A DNA stretch of 64,000 bases. Source: Micromonospora sp. C28SCA-DRY-2. GTDB taxonomy: Bacteria; Actinomycetota; Actinomycetes; Mycobacteriales; Micromonosporaceae. Within the stretch, counting starts at the first letter, position 1; the number at the start of each line of letters is the position of its first letter. Under the pieces are notes generated by a model. The model worked only from the letters and a program-made list of their open reading frames with translations. It made no database searches and had not been told where the DNA came from. The DNA lies in NCBI RefSeq assembly GCF_030519475.1, contig NZ_JAUMKD010000003.1, positions 1 through 64,000 on the forward strand, written 5' to 3'. The translations under genes were made by a program, and so were the position numbers. Below, in pieces: positions 17,458-25,504 of the stretch.

Positions 17458-17576
17458 TGCCGGCGCGGGCGTGGAGCTTCACGTCCCGGGCCGCGGGCCG
17501 CCATCCGGGCGTGGCCGGCCGTTCACTCCGGTCCACCTACGATCTCCGCCGCCGCTGGTCGACAGTTGGGAGCCCG

Positions 17577-18059
17577 ATGAACCTGCCCTCCCGCCGCTGG
17601 GCGGTCGCCGCCACCGTCGGCACCCTGGCCGCGCTCGGCGCGATCGAGCCGTCGGTGTCGGCGCCGCTGACGAAGTCCGACGCCTTCGTCACGGCGGAGA
17701 CCAGCGGCATCCTCACCATCGAGGGCGGCGAGTGTTTCGCCGATCCGGCGTACTCCCGGCGCGCCGCCGAGGTGGTGGTGCGCTACGTCCCGTGCGAGGA
17801 CGGCGCGGACAACCAGGCGTACGGCTTCCTGCAGGCCCCCGACGGGCCGTGGGACCGCCCCGGGCTGGCCGGGTACGCCTGGCGGGGCTGCGGTGACTTC
17901 TTCGACCGGCGGTGGCCGGACCGCGACGGCGGCACCCTCGCCTACTACCCGATCCTCCCGACCGCGCAGACCTGGGCGGACGGCGACCGCACGGTGATGT
18001 GCGCGGTGTACCGCCCGGGCGGTCGGCTCGGCGACTCGGTGCTGCCGCAGCTGCGCTGA
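17577..18059 (+). CDS. Exported septum-formation-like domain protein
   Basis: A 160-residue protein. It has a signal peptide (PSRRWAVAATVGTLAALGA, cleavage near VSA) and a single soluble domain with four Cys. The pattern ECF, then VVVRYVPCEDG...NQAYGF, then a Cys pair later resembles the actinobacterial septum-formation domain (PF13845-like), which normally reads GxCF ... VxCxxPHxxxxY. Function in that family is poorly known. The start at 17577 gives a good signal; the longer frame runs into the promoter region. It is divergent from the phosphatase, and a weak PHO-like sequence lies 36 bases upstream. Confidence 0.65.
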   Translation: MNLPSRRWAVAATVGTLAALGAIEPSVSAPLTKSDAFVTAETSGILTIEGGECFADPAYSRRAAEVVVRYVPCEDGADNQAYGFLQAPDGPWDRPGLAGYAWRGCGDFFDRRWPDRDGGTLAYYPILPTAQTWADGDRTVMCAVYRPGGRLGDSVLPQLR

Positions 18060-18192
18060 CCGCGGGTCCGCGCATCGGCGCCCCTCGAAGGGTTATGCCG
18101 CACCCCGGCCGCCGGGTACGGTCCGGGTGACCGCGATCACGGCGGCGGTACGACCGGGATCGTGGCACCGCATCCGGTCACGAGGGGGGAAC

Positions 18193-20499
18193 GTGGTGAA
18201 GATCAGAGCTGGGCTGTGCGTGGCGGCGATGGTCACGGCGGGACTGGTGGCCGCCCCACCGGCCGCCGCCGCCGAGGTGGGCAGCGCCACGGTGGTGCCG
18301 ATCCAGGTGACCGGGGATCCGGCCAAGCGCTTCAACCTGGTGTTGCTCGGCGACGGCTACACCGAGGCCGACCTGCCCACGTTCCGGTCGCACGTGGACA
18401 AGCACCTCAACACGCTCTGGACCATCGAGCCGTTCAAGTCCTACCGCAGCTACTTCAACGTCTACGCCGTGGAGATCGTCTCGGCGGAGTCCGGGGTGGA
18501 CTGCGACCCCGGCCTGACCGACCCGCGGCGGGACACCGTGCTGGACATGGGCTTCTGGGGCGGCTGCAACCCGAACAGCGTGCAGCGCCTGCTGTCGGTC
18601 GACGGGGCCGCCGCCAACACGTACGCCAACCTGGCGACCGGCACCAACCCCGGCAACCGGCAGTTGATCGCGCTGGCCAACAGCGGCACCTACGGCGGCG
18701 CGGGCGGCACCAACGCCACCGCGTCCGGCGGCAACGCGCTCTCCGCGCTGATCAGCCCGCACGAGCTGGGACACTCGCTGGGCGGCCTGCAGGACGAGTA
18801 CGACTACTACGCCCGTGGCGTGGCCGGCGACACCTACACCGGGCCGGAACCCTCCTCGGTGCACCACACAGTGCTCACCGAACAGCAGATGCGCGACACC
18901 CGGGCCAAGTGGTGGCGCTGGCTCGGCGAGCCCAGCGAGTCCGGCGGCACGATCGGCCGCTACGAGGGCGGCCTGTACCTGCAGCGGGGCGTGTGGCGAC
19001 CCAGCCAGCACTCGATGATGAAGTCGCTGGGCTTCTACTTCGACCAGGTCGGGCGCGAGCGGATGACCCAGCGGATCGCCGGCAAGGTGAGCATCCTGCA
19101 GGGCGGTACGCCGGCGGACCGGCCGATCGGCGCGGACCGGGTGGTCCGGGTGGAGACCCTGCACCCGGTCGGCCACGAACTCGCCGTCACCTGGTCGGTC
19201 GACGGCGTCACCGTCCCCGGCACCGGCAACGCCCGCAGCCTGGACCTGCGGTCGCTGCGGCTGGCGCCCGGCACGCACACCGTCACCGCCACGGTGACCG
19301 ACCCGACCCCCTTCGTCCGCGACCCCGCGGTGCGCGACTCGGCCGCGCTGACCCAGCACCGGACCTGGACCGTCGACACGGCGCTGACCACGCCGGCCGC
19401 CGGGGGGCCACTGGCGATCACCGCGTCGACCGCGACCGACCGGCCGGTCGGCGCGCGGGACGTGGTGTACGTGGAGAGCACCCAGCCCACCGACCGGGTG
19501 CCGACCACCAGCTGGACCCTCGACGGCGAGCCGGTGGCCAACCCGGGCCACGACGGTGACCTGGAACTGGCGCCGCTGGGCCTGGCCCGGGGCACCCACC
19601 GGCTCACCGCCACGGTCACCGACCCGGTGACCCGCGAGTCGGTGAGCCGCACCTGGACGGTCGACGCGACCCGGCCCGAGGTGGACTACCAGGTCTCCGA
19701 GCCGCTGCTCGCCACGACCCGGCCCGGCAAGCCCACCGAGTACCTGTACAACGGCCCGTTCACCATGCGACTGACCGGCACGGACGACGGCGCCGGGCAG
19801 GTCACCTCGGAGTTCCGGCTGGACGGCGACGGGTGGCACAACTACTACGGCTGGCCCACCGACGCCAACGAGCCGTTCCGGTTCACCGCCACCGGCACCG
19901 ACGTGGACGGCCTGGTCTACGGCAACCTCGGCTCGGGCGGGCTGTCGGTGTCACCGTTCGCCCAGCGCTCCCCCGGCTACGGCCGGCACACCGTCGAGTA
20001 CCGGGGCATCGACGCGGTCGGCAACATCGGCGCGCCCCGGTCCTTCGCGGCCACGCTGATCCCGTCGCCGCCGGCCTGCACCACCGTCGTCTCCGGACGC
20101 CACACCGGCCCGCTGGTGGTCAGCACCGGGGTCACCTGCCTGCGCGGGGCGACCGTGACCGGCGCGGTCGTGGTCCGGCCCGGGGCCGCCCTCGTCGCCG
20201 AGCGCGCCACCATCTCCGGGGCGCTGGCGGCGACCGGCGCGAGCGCCGTCGAGCTGCTGAACAGCACCGTGCGGGGCGCGGTCACGGTGACCGGCACCAC
20301 CGGACACGTCACCGCGGTGGGCACCCGGGTGGACGGTCCGCTGGTGCTCTCCGGCAACGTCACCGGCGACACGGCGGCGATCCTCGCCGGCAACGACGTC
20401 GCGACGCTGCACTGCGCGGGCAACAGCCCGGCCCCGGTCGACCTCGGTGCGCCGAACACCGTCCGGGGCACGGCGTCGGGCCAGTGCCGGGCGCTGTAG
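18193..20499 (+). CDS. Secreted M64 family zinc metallopeptidase (IgA peptidase-like)
   Basis: About 768 residues from a GTG behind GAGGGGGGAAC. A signal peptide (VAAMVTAGLVAAPPAAAA) precedes the M64 core: FNLVLLGDGYTEADL, YFNVYAVEIVSAESGVD and the zinc motif HELGHSLGGLQDEY (His190, Glu191, His194). The family is named for IgA-cleaving enzymes, but soil members probably degrade general protein. Two Ig-like repeats follow (each beginning near RPIGADRVVRVETLHP and RPVGARDVVYVESTQP, and ending RTWTVD), then a domain with TDDGAGQVTSEFRLD. The end is a beta-helix-like stretch (GAVVVRPGAALV, ATISGAL). The last parts may bind surfaces or polymers. Confidence 0.85.
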   Translation: MVKIRAGLCVAAMVTAGLVAAPPAAAAEVGSATVVPIQVTGDPAKRFNLVLLGDGYTEADLPTFRSHVDKHLNTLWTIEPFKSYRSYFNVYAVEIVSAESGVDCDPGLTDPRRDTVLDMGFWGGCNPNSVQRLLSVDGAAANTYANLATGTNPGNRQLIALANSGTYGGAGGTNATASGGNALSALISPHELGHSLGGLQDEYDYYARGVAGDTYTGPEPSSVHHTVLTEQQMRDTRAKWWRWLGEPSESGGTIGRYEGGLYLQRGVWRPSQHSMMKSLGFYFDQVGRERMTQRIAGKVSILQGGTPADRPIGADRVVRVETLHPVGHELAVTWSVDGVTVPGTGNARSLDLRSLRLAPGTHTVTATVTDPTPFVRDPAVRDSAALTQHRTWTVDTALTTPAAGGPLAITASTATDRPVGARDVVYVESTQPTDRVPTTSWTLDGEPVANPGHDGDLELAPLGLARGTHRLTATVTDPVTRESVSRTWTVDATRPEVDYQVSEPLLATTRPGKPTEYLYNGPFTMRLTGTDDGAGQVTSEFRLDGDGWHNYYGWPTDANEPFRFTATGTDVDGLVYGNLGSGGLSVSPFAQRSPGYGRHTVEYRGIDAVGNIGAPRSFAATLIPSPPACTTVVSGRHTGPLVVSTGVTCLRGATVTGAVVVRPGAALVAERATISGALAATGASAVELLNSTVRGAVTVTGTTGHVTAVGTRVDGPLVLSGNVTGDTAAILAGNDVATLHCAGNSPAPVDLGAPNTVRGTASGQCRAL

Positions 20500-20652
20500 C
20501 CGGTCCGGGCCCGGGGCGCTGAGCCGCACCCGTGGCCTCCACGACCACCGGACGACCGGGTGCCGGCGCGGCTTCGGCCGCCGCCGGCACCCTGCCGCCG
20601 GCGGCGGGTCGCGGGTCGCGGGCGGCCGCCGACGAGGCTCGCGGACTGGCGG

Positions 20653-21399
20653 CTAGGCCCACTCCCCCTCGAACAGCGGCGCCACCGGGCGCTCCCGGCG
20701 GCCGATCCGCAGGTCACCGAAGATCGTGCTCCGCTCCGCCCGTTCGACCTCCGCGTCCAGGTCGAGTCGCAGCTCCGCGGAGGCGTCGTGGGCCGCGCCG
20801 ATCAGGACGACCTCGGTCCCGGGGTGGTCGAGGAAGGTGGGCGGGTCGAGCGGGGCGAAGCGCCGGCCGTGGAACGTCGCCCGCAGTGCGGCGGGCAGCT
20901 CGGCCTTCCGGCCTCCGCGCAGCCCGACCCCGGGCGGGGAGGGCGCCTCGGGGTTCTTCACCGTGACGATGTAGCTCGCCTCCGGCTCGATGCTGAGCCC
21001 GTGCTGCGCCGGGCCGGTGTGCAGCGGCAGTTCCAGCTGGTACGCCAGGTGCGTGTGGTCGTCGTGCCGGGCGATCACGTACGCCCCCTCCGCCGCGGGG
21101 CGGGTCGCCGGCTGCTCCCGCTCGCCCCGGGTCCTCGTCGGGTACCGGCGCGCCCGCAGCGTCCCGTGCAACTGTTCCGGCCGTGCCACCACCTCGTCGA
21201 CGAACGCCCAGAACCGGTCGTGCTCGTCGATACCCGGCAGACGCTTGCGCCCGACCACGAGCAGTCGCAGGTGCCGGCCCTGCCACGGGTGCAGCACCAC
21301 CAGCAGCCGCTGCACCTCGTCGAGCGAGTCGACGTGCTCCTCCGCCACGCGGGGGCGGTAGAGGAAGTAGATGTCCCCGTCCTCCAGCAGTTCGGCCAC
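20653..21399 (-). CDS. Conserved hypothetical protein
   Basis: A 248-residue cytoplasmic-looking protein without signal or helices. I recognise the style of a conserved actinobacterial family starting GDIYFLYRPRVAEEH and continuing with RLLVVGRKRLPG, but it has no assigned function. The C-terminal half (SAELRLDLDAEVERAE, IFGDLRI) is typical for the family. No catalytic motif was found. It is divergent from the IniB-N-like gene and convergent with the M64 peptidase. Confidence 0.7.
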   Translation of the reverse strand: MAELLEDGDIYFLYRPRVAEEHVDSLDEVQRLLVVLHPWQGRHLRLLVVGRKRLPGIDEHDRFWAFVDEVVARPEQLHGTLRARRYPTRTRGEREQPATRPAAEGAYVIARHDDHTHLAYQLELPLHTGPAQHGLSIEPEASYIVTVKNPEAPSPPGVGLRGGRKAELPAALRATFHGRRFAPLDPPTFLDHPGTEVVLIGAAHDASAELRLDLDAEVERAERSTIFGDLRIGRRERPVAPLFEGEWA

Positions 21400-21644
21400 G
21401 CGCGCCGGGTACCCGCCTCGGCGGTGCCGACACCCGGGGGGAACCCCCGGGGTCCGGCGGTGGACGGGGGTGGGGCCCCGGGATCGGAGCGGGGTGCCGG
21501 TCCCCCCCGGTCCCTAACGTCCGGCCGGGTGGGTGCCCCCAATCCGGCGGGCAGGGTTGCGGGCTCGTCCCCGATGCCCGCCGGGCGTCGCCGGCCATAC
21601 CGTTGCCGCCGACGTCCGATCGCCTAGGTCCGAGGAGTACCCAG

Positions 21645-22433
21645 ATGGAAACGCAGCAGAGCGTGCGGGTGGATTCGCAGCAGAGTGTGGCCGTGGACGG
21701 GCACGCGTCCGTGCAGGACTTCGTGCTGAACCTGCTCGCCGACCCCGATGCGCGGTCGGCGTTCGACCTCGACCCGGAGGGCGCGTTGCGGGCCGCCGGT
21801 CTGCACGACATCACCGCCGCCGACGTGCAGGACGTCGTCCCCCTCGTGGTCGACTACGCCCCCGTTCACGGCCTCACCCCGAGCGTCCTCGGCGCCATCG
21901 CCGTCGACCCCACCGCCGTCGGCATCGGCGCCACCGTCCTGCCCGGCATCGGCCTCGGCATCGGCCCCGGCGGCCTCAGCACCGACCTCACCGGCGCCCA
22001 CGACCTCGCCCACACCCTCGACGCCGACGTCATCGGCGCCGTCGACACCACCGCCGACCCCGCCGTCGCCGACCTCACCACCACCCTCGGCAACCCCACC
22101 GCCCCCCTCGACGGCGGCGACACCGGCCTGCTCGGCACCGGCCTGCTCGGCGGCGACGGCCTCCTCGGCGGCACCCTCGGCAACACCCAGGGCCAGGTCG
22201 ACGGCCTCGTCGACGGCCTCGGCGTCGACGACACCCTCGGCGGCCTCGGCATCGGCACCGGGCAGGGCGGCGTCGTCCCGCCGATCGACGTCCCCTCCAC
22301 CGTGGACGGCGTCACCGGCCAGGTCGACGGCGTCCTGTCCGGCACCGTCGGGGTGTCCACCGGGGTCGGGCTGCACGGTGAGGCGTCCGCCTCGACCGGC
22401 GGCGTGCTGGACGTCACCGACGGCCTGATCTGA
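21645..22433 (+). CDS. IniB N-terminal-domain-like protein with Gly/Asp-rich tail
   Basis: A 262-residue protein, starting at an ATG with GAGGAG 8 bases upstream. Residues about 20-75 (VQDFVLNLLADPDARSAFDLDPEGAL, then AADVQDVVPLVVDY) match the IniB N-terminal domain found in mycobacteria and relatives. In mycobacteria the iniBAC operon is induced by cell-wall inhibitors. The remaining 190 residues are low complexity (GLLGTGLLGGDGLLGG, VDGLVDGLG), with no signal peptide. IniA and IniC are not in the window. Function is unknown; a link to envelope stress is inference from the mycobacterial family. Confidence 0.72.
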   Translation: METQQSVRVDSQQSVAVDGHASVQDFVLNLLADPDARSAFDLDPEGALRAAGLHDITAADVQDVVPLVVDYAPVHGLTPSVLGAIAVDPTAVGIGATVLPGIGLGIGPGGLSTDLTGAHDLAHTLDADVIGAVDTTADPAVADLTTTLGNPTAPLDGGDTGLLGTGLLGGDGLLGGTLGNTQGQVDGLVDGLGVDDTLGGLGIGTGQGGVVPPIDVPSTVDGVTGQVDGVLSGTVGVSTGVGLHGEASASTGGVLDVTDGLI

Positions 22434-22454
22434 CCGGACACCGGCGTACGCCCC

Positions 22455-22487
22455 GAGGGCCGGACCACCGCGGGTGGTCCGGCCCTC
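22455..22487. terminator. Terminator of the IniB-N-like gene
   Basis: A perfect 15-bp stem (22455-22469 with 22473-22487) and 3-base loop, 21 bases after the stop at 22433. Confidence 0.8.
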
Positions 22488-22673
22488 GCCGGCTGCCGGC
22501 CGCCGCGCGCGTGCGCGCCGGCGCCGTCCCGCGCGAGCGGCCCCTGGGCGTCCAGCCGCGGCCCACCGACCAACTCCACCTCCTCGGGGTTACGGGCTGC
22601 CCTCAAATGCAGGGAGGAAAAGCGTTCGCCGGCCGTATCCGTGGAACCGCCTCCGGTACTAGACTCTGGCGCA

Positions 22674-22693
22674 ATTCCGGTCCCGACCGAAAG
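22674..22693 (+). promoter_or_regulatory. Operator site 6 before propeller paralogue 3
   Basis: ATTCCGGTCCCGACCGAAAG fits the shared motif. It lies 8 bases downstream of TAGACT, so it covers the expected transcription start, and 93 bases before the gene start at 22787. Confidence 0.55.
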
Positions 22694-22786
22694 GCGGCAT
22701 CGGACGCCGCCGCCGTTCTCGTGAGCGGACGGCGACGGCTCGACCCGCGCGTCCGAGACCTCACTCACCGAAGAGGAGCAGGTGCC

Positions 22787-24721
22787 ATGACGCATCTGAA
22801 CCGGCGTAACCTCATCCAGCTCACCGCGCTGTCCGCACTGGGCGGTGCCGTGCTCGGCGAACTGCCGGCGGCGGCGGACGGCCCGCGTCAGCCGGGGCAG
22901 TACGGCCCGGCCTCGCTGAGCGCGGCGATCGTCGGCATGGCCGTCGACGGCACCACCGGATACTTCGTCACCCGGGGGCAGACGCCGCCGAAGGTGGTCA
23001 CCTACGACATCCCGTCCCGCACGGTGACCGACGTGGTGTCGCTGGAGCGGGGCGACGGCGGGTGGGCCTGCACCGTCTCCGGCGGCAAGGTGTACATCGG
23101 CACGTACTCCTTCGGCGACGTCGTCGAGTACGACCCGGCGACCAGGACCGCCCGGCGACTCGGCACCATCGGCCCCTCGGGCACTATCGTGTTCGCCGCC
23201 ACCACCGCGCCGGACGGCGTGGTCTACTTCGGCACCTACCCCCGCGGCGAGGTCTGGTCGCTGCAACCGGCGACCGGAGTGCTGACCAACCTCGGGCGCG
23301 CCTTCCCCGGCTCCCAGTACGCCCGCCTGCTGGCCGCCGACGAGCGCTACGTCTACGCCGGCACGATCCCCGCCCACATCGTCCGGATCGACCGCGGCAC
23401 CGGCGAGAAGGTCGACATCATGCCCACCGGCACCCCGCTGGACGCCGGCCTCGGCGCGCTGGCCGCCGCCGGCGGCCGGGTCTACGCCGCGTCCGCGTTC
23501 GGGGTGCACGACATCGCCCGCGACGGCTCCGGCCACGTCGAGGTGCCCGCCGACGGGGAGTACCTGGTCGACTCGCTGGCCGTCACCGGCGACGGCGGGC
23601 TGCTCGCCCTGGGCCGGCAGACCGGATCGATCCTGCGCCGGGAGGGCGACCGGCTGGTCAGGATCGCCCAGGGCCCGGCCGGCGACGAGGGACGCGGCGT
23701 GGCACAGCTTCCCGACGGCACCGTCTTCACCGCCAACGGCAGCGGCCTGGTGTCCGTCCTCGCGCCCGGCCGGGACACGGTGGAGCAGGGCGACCTGACC
23801 GACGACCCGCGGGCGGCCGGGCCGGAACTCCTCCAGTCGATGTGCGCCGCCCCCGACGGCTCGGTCTACGTCGGCGGCCACTTCGCGATCACCGTGCACG
23901 AGCCCGCGCGCGGCGTCAGCCGCCGCTATCCCGTCGCCGGCGAGGCGAAGGACATCGTCGCCTGGCGGGACCGGATGATCAGCGCTCTGTACCCGAGCGG
24001 CGAGATCATCGAGCTGGACCCGCGCACGGGTCGGGTGCGCAGCTTCGGCCCGATCGGCCACAACCAGCAGCGGCCCTGGGACGCGGTGCACCACAAGCCG
24101 TCCGGCCTCGTGCTGATCGCCTCGGCGCCGCGGTACGGCAACCTCCAGGGCGCGCTCACGCTGCTGGACCCGGCGACCGGCCAGATGGAGGTACGCCTGG
24201 ACATCCTGCCGAACCAGGCGCTGAACGCCATCGCGCTGGACGGGGACCTGGCCTACGTCGCCGGGGACACCTGGGGCGGCAACGGCATCCCGCCCACCGA
24301 ACCGACCTCCCAGGTGGCGGTCTTCGACATCCGCCGCCGGGAGGTGGTCGACCGGTTCGCACCGCTGCCCGACCAGCCCAGCATGCAACACGTCGAGGTG
24401 TTCAACGGCGTGCTCTACGCGTCGTACAAGCGCACCAGCGGCACCTGGATCTCGTACGACCTCACCACCCGTACGGTGCTGCGCTCCGGCAAGCTCAGCG
24501 GGTACGGCGAGATCGTCGCGCACCACGGCCGGGTCTACGCCGCGACGAACTTCGGTGACACCATCTACCGGCTGGGACCCGGGCTGGACGCGGCGGAGCC
24601 GCTGTACAGCGGCATCGGCACCAACTGGTACACGGTTCCCCGGATCGAGCCGGTCCCCGGCGCCCGCAAGGCGTGGACCGCCGTGGACCGCAACCTGGCC
24701 CTGGTCGACCTGCCCGCCTGA
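22787..24721 (+). CDS. Exported beta-propeller protein (paralogue 3), Tat signal
   Basis: A 644-residue precursor with a Tat-type signal (LNRRNLIQLTALSALGGAVL). Blade-like motifs recur: VYIGTYSFGDVVEYDPAT, VYFGTYPRGEVWSLQPATG and VYAGTIPAHIVRIDRGTGE. The order and phrasing match paralogues 1 and 2 (ALTLLDPATG, IPPTEPTSQVAVFD), so all three come from one family. GAGGAG lies 8-13 bases before the ATG. There is no additional C-terminal domain. The propeller has no catalytic signature that I can name. Regulation by the shared operator links it to the sugar operon about 15 kb away. Confidence 0.82.
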   Translation: MTHLNRRNLIQLTALSALGGAVLGELPAAADGPRQPGQYGPASLSAAIVGMAVDGTTGYFVTRGQTPPKVVTYDIPSRTVTDVVSLERGDGGWACTVSGGKVYIGTYSFGDVVEYDPATRTARRLGTIGPSGTIVFAATTAPDGVVYFGTYPRGEVWSLQPATGVLTNLGRAFPGSQYARLLAADERYVYAGTIPAHIVRIDRGTGEKVDIMPTGTPLDAGLGALAAAGGRVYAASAFGVHDIARDGSGHVEVPADGEYLVDSLAVTGDGGLLALGRQTGSILRREGDRLVRIAQGPAGDEGRGVAQLPDGTVFTANGSGLVSVLAPGRDTVEQGDLTDDPRAAGPELLQSMCAAPDGSVYVGGHFAITVHEPARGVSRRYPVAGEAKDIVAWRDRMISALYPSGEIIELDPRTGRVRSFGPIGHNQQRPWDAVHHKPSGLVLIASAPRYGNLQGALTLLDPATGQMEVRLDILPNQALNAIALDGDLAYVAGDTWGGNGIPPTEPTSQVAVFDIRRREVVDRFAPLPDQPSMQHVEVFNGVLYASYKRTSGTWISYDLTTRTVLRSGKLSGYGEIVAHHGRVYAATNFGDTIYRLGPGLDAAEPLYSGIGTNWYTVPRIEPVPGARKAWTAVDRNLALVDLPA

Positions 24722-24730
24722 CCGTCGCAC

Positions 24731-24765
24731 CGAGGTCCCCCGCCGCGACCGGGTGGGGGACCTCG
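24731..24765. terminator. Bidirectional terminator
   Basis: An 11-bp perfect stem (24731-24741 with 24755-24765) with a 13-base loop between the convergent genes ending at 24721 and 24799. Confidence 0.75.
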
Positions 24766-24798
24766 CGTCCCCCGGGCGGTCGCACGTCGGCCGCGGTG

Positions 24799-25317
24799 TC
24801 ACCCGGCGGCGTAGACCAGGTCCATCGTGTCGGTGCGCCCGGACCACCGGAGTTCGAGGTGCCAGCAACCGGCCCGGGGCATGTCGATGATCGACGGTCC
24901 CGGACCGCCGGTCACCTCCCGGGTCACCCGGGTGTCGGTGCCGTGCAGCGTCGCGGTGATCGCCAGCGTGGGCGACGACGTCGGGTCGGGTGACGCCACG
25001 GCGGGGCGGGACACCCAGAGGATCTTGTTGTTGCTGCCGTCCGTCCGGGGCTGCCGCAGCGGGTGGCCGAACAGCACCGCGACGATCTCGCCCTTCGCGC
25101 CGAAGACGTGCGCGATCCGGGGCTCCCCGTGGAACCCGGCGTCCGCCCAGTCCGGCAGCAGGCCGGTCTCCACCCGCGAGCCACAGCCGGTCGCGGTCGC
25201 CGCGCTCGACGGCGCGGAGGTGGCCGGCGCGCCGGCCGGCGTGGCCGACCGGTCCGTGGGCGTGCACGCCGCCAGCAGGACCACCCCTGCCAGCACCACC
25301 CTGCCCCGTGAACCCAT
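24799..25317 (-). CDS. Putative lipoprotein of unknown function
   Basis: A 172-residue precursor with lipobox LLAAC (Cys about 18), a Thr/Ser/Ala/Pro-rich linker (about 19-43) and a small globular domain. The domain has two Cys (GCGSRVE, AGCWHLELRW) and motifs such as SSPTLAITATLHG and WHLELRWSGRTD that suggest a beta-sandwich. It should be anchored on the outer face of the membrane. I do not recognise the family. It is divergent from the DNA ligase gene. Confidence 0.75.
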   Translation of the reverse strand: MGSRGRVVLAGVVLLAACTPTDRSATPAGAPATSAPSSAATATGCGSRVETGLLPDWADAGFHGEPRIAHVFGAKGEIVAVLFGHPLRQPRTDGSNNKILWVSRPAVASPDPTSSPTLAITATLHGTDTRVTREVTGGPGPSIIDMPRAGCWHLELRWSGRTDTMDLVYAAG

Positions 25318-25504
25318 CTCGTCACCTTCCCCGTGGACGTCGGGCGGAACTGACCCGTCCCGTTGTCAGGACACCGGCCGGACGCTCCCGGTTCCGCGCG
25401 AGGTCACCGGCAGGGTCACGGGTCGGCACAGCCGGACGGTCGGATCGGCCGAAGGCCGGGTGCCGGCGCGTCGGATTGGTGATGATCGAGGCGTGGGTGC
25501 CAGG

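Larger units (their letters stand above)
22434..22786. other. Intergenic control region before propeller paralogue 3
   Basis: About 353 bases without a gene. It holds the terminator at 22455-22487, a possible -10 TAGACT at 22660-22665, and operator site 6. It is less GC-rich around 22590-22690, as expected for a promoter. Confidence 0.6.

Noticed and set aside
18116..18140. TACGGT...GACCG before the M64 peptidase as a seventh operator
   Set aside because: The half-sites are farther apart than in the other six and the flanks do not match.
21421..21530. G-rich stretch with small hairpins between divergent genes
   Set aside because: Runs of G/C are expected at this composition; no conserved riboswitch or RNA pattern can be supported.
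21866..25267. A minus-strand open frame of over 1100 codons opposite propeller paralogue 3
   Set aside because: The product is low-complexity and has no motifs. The plus strand encodes a coherent exported protein with terminator and promoter.
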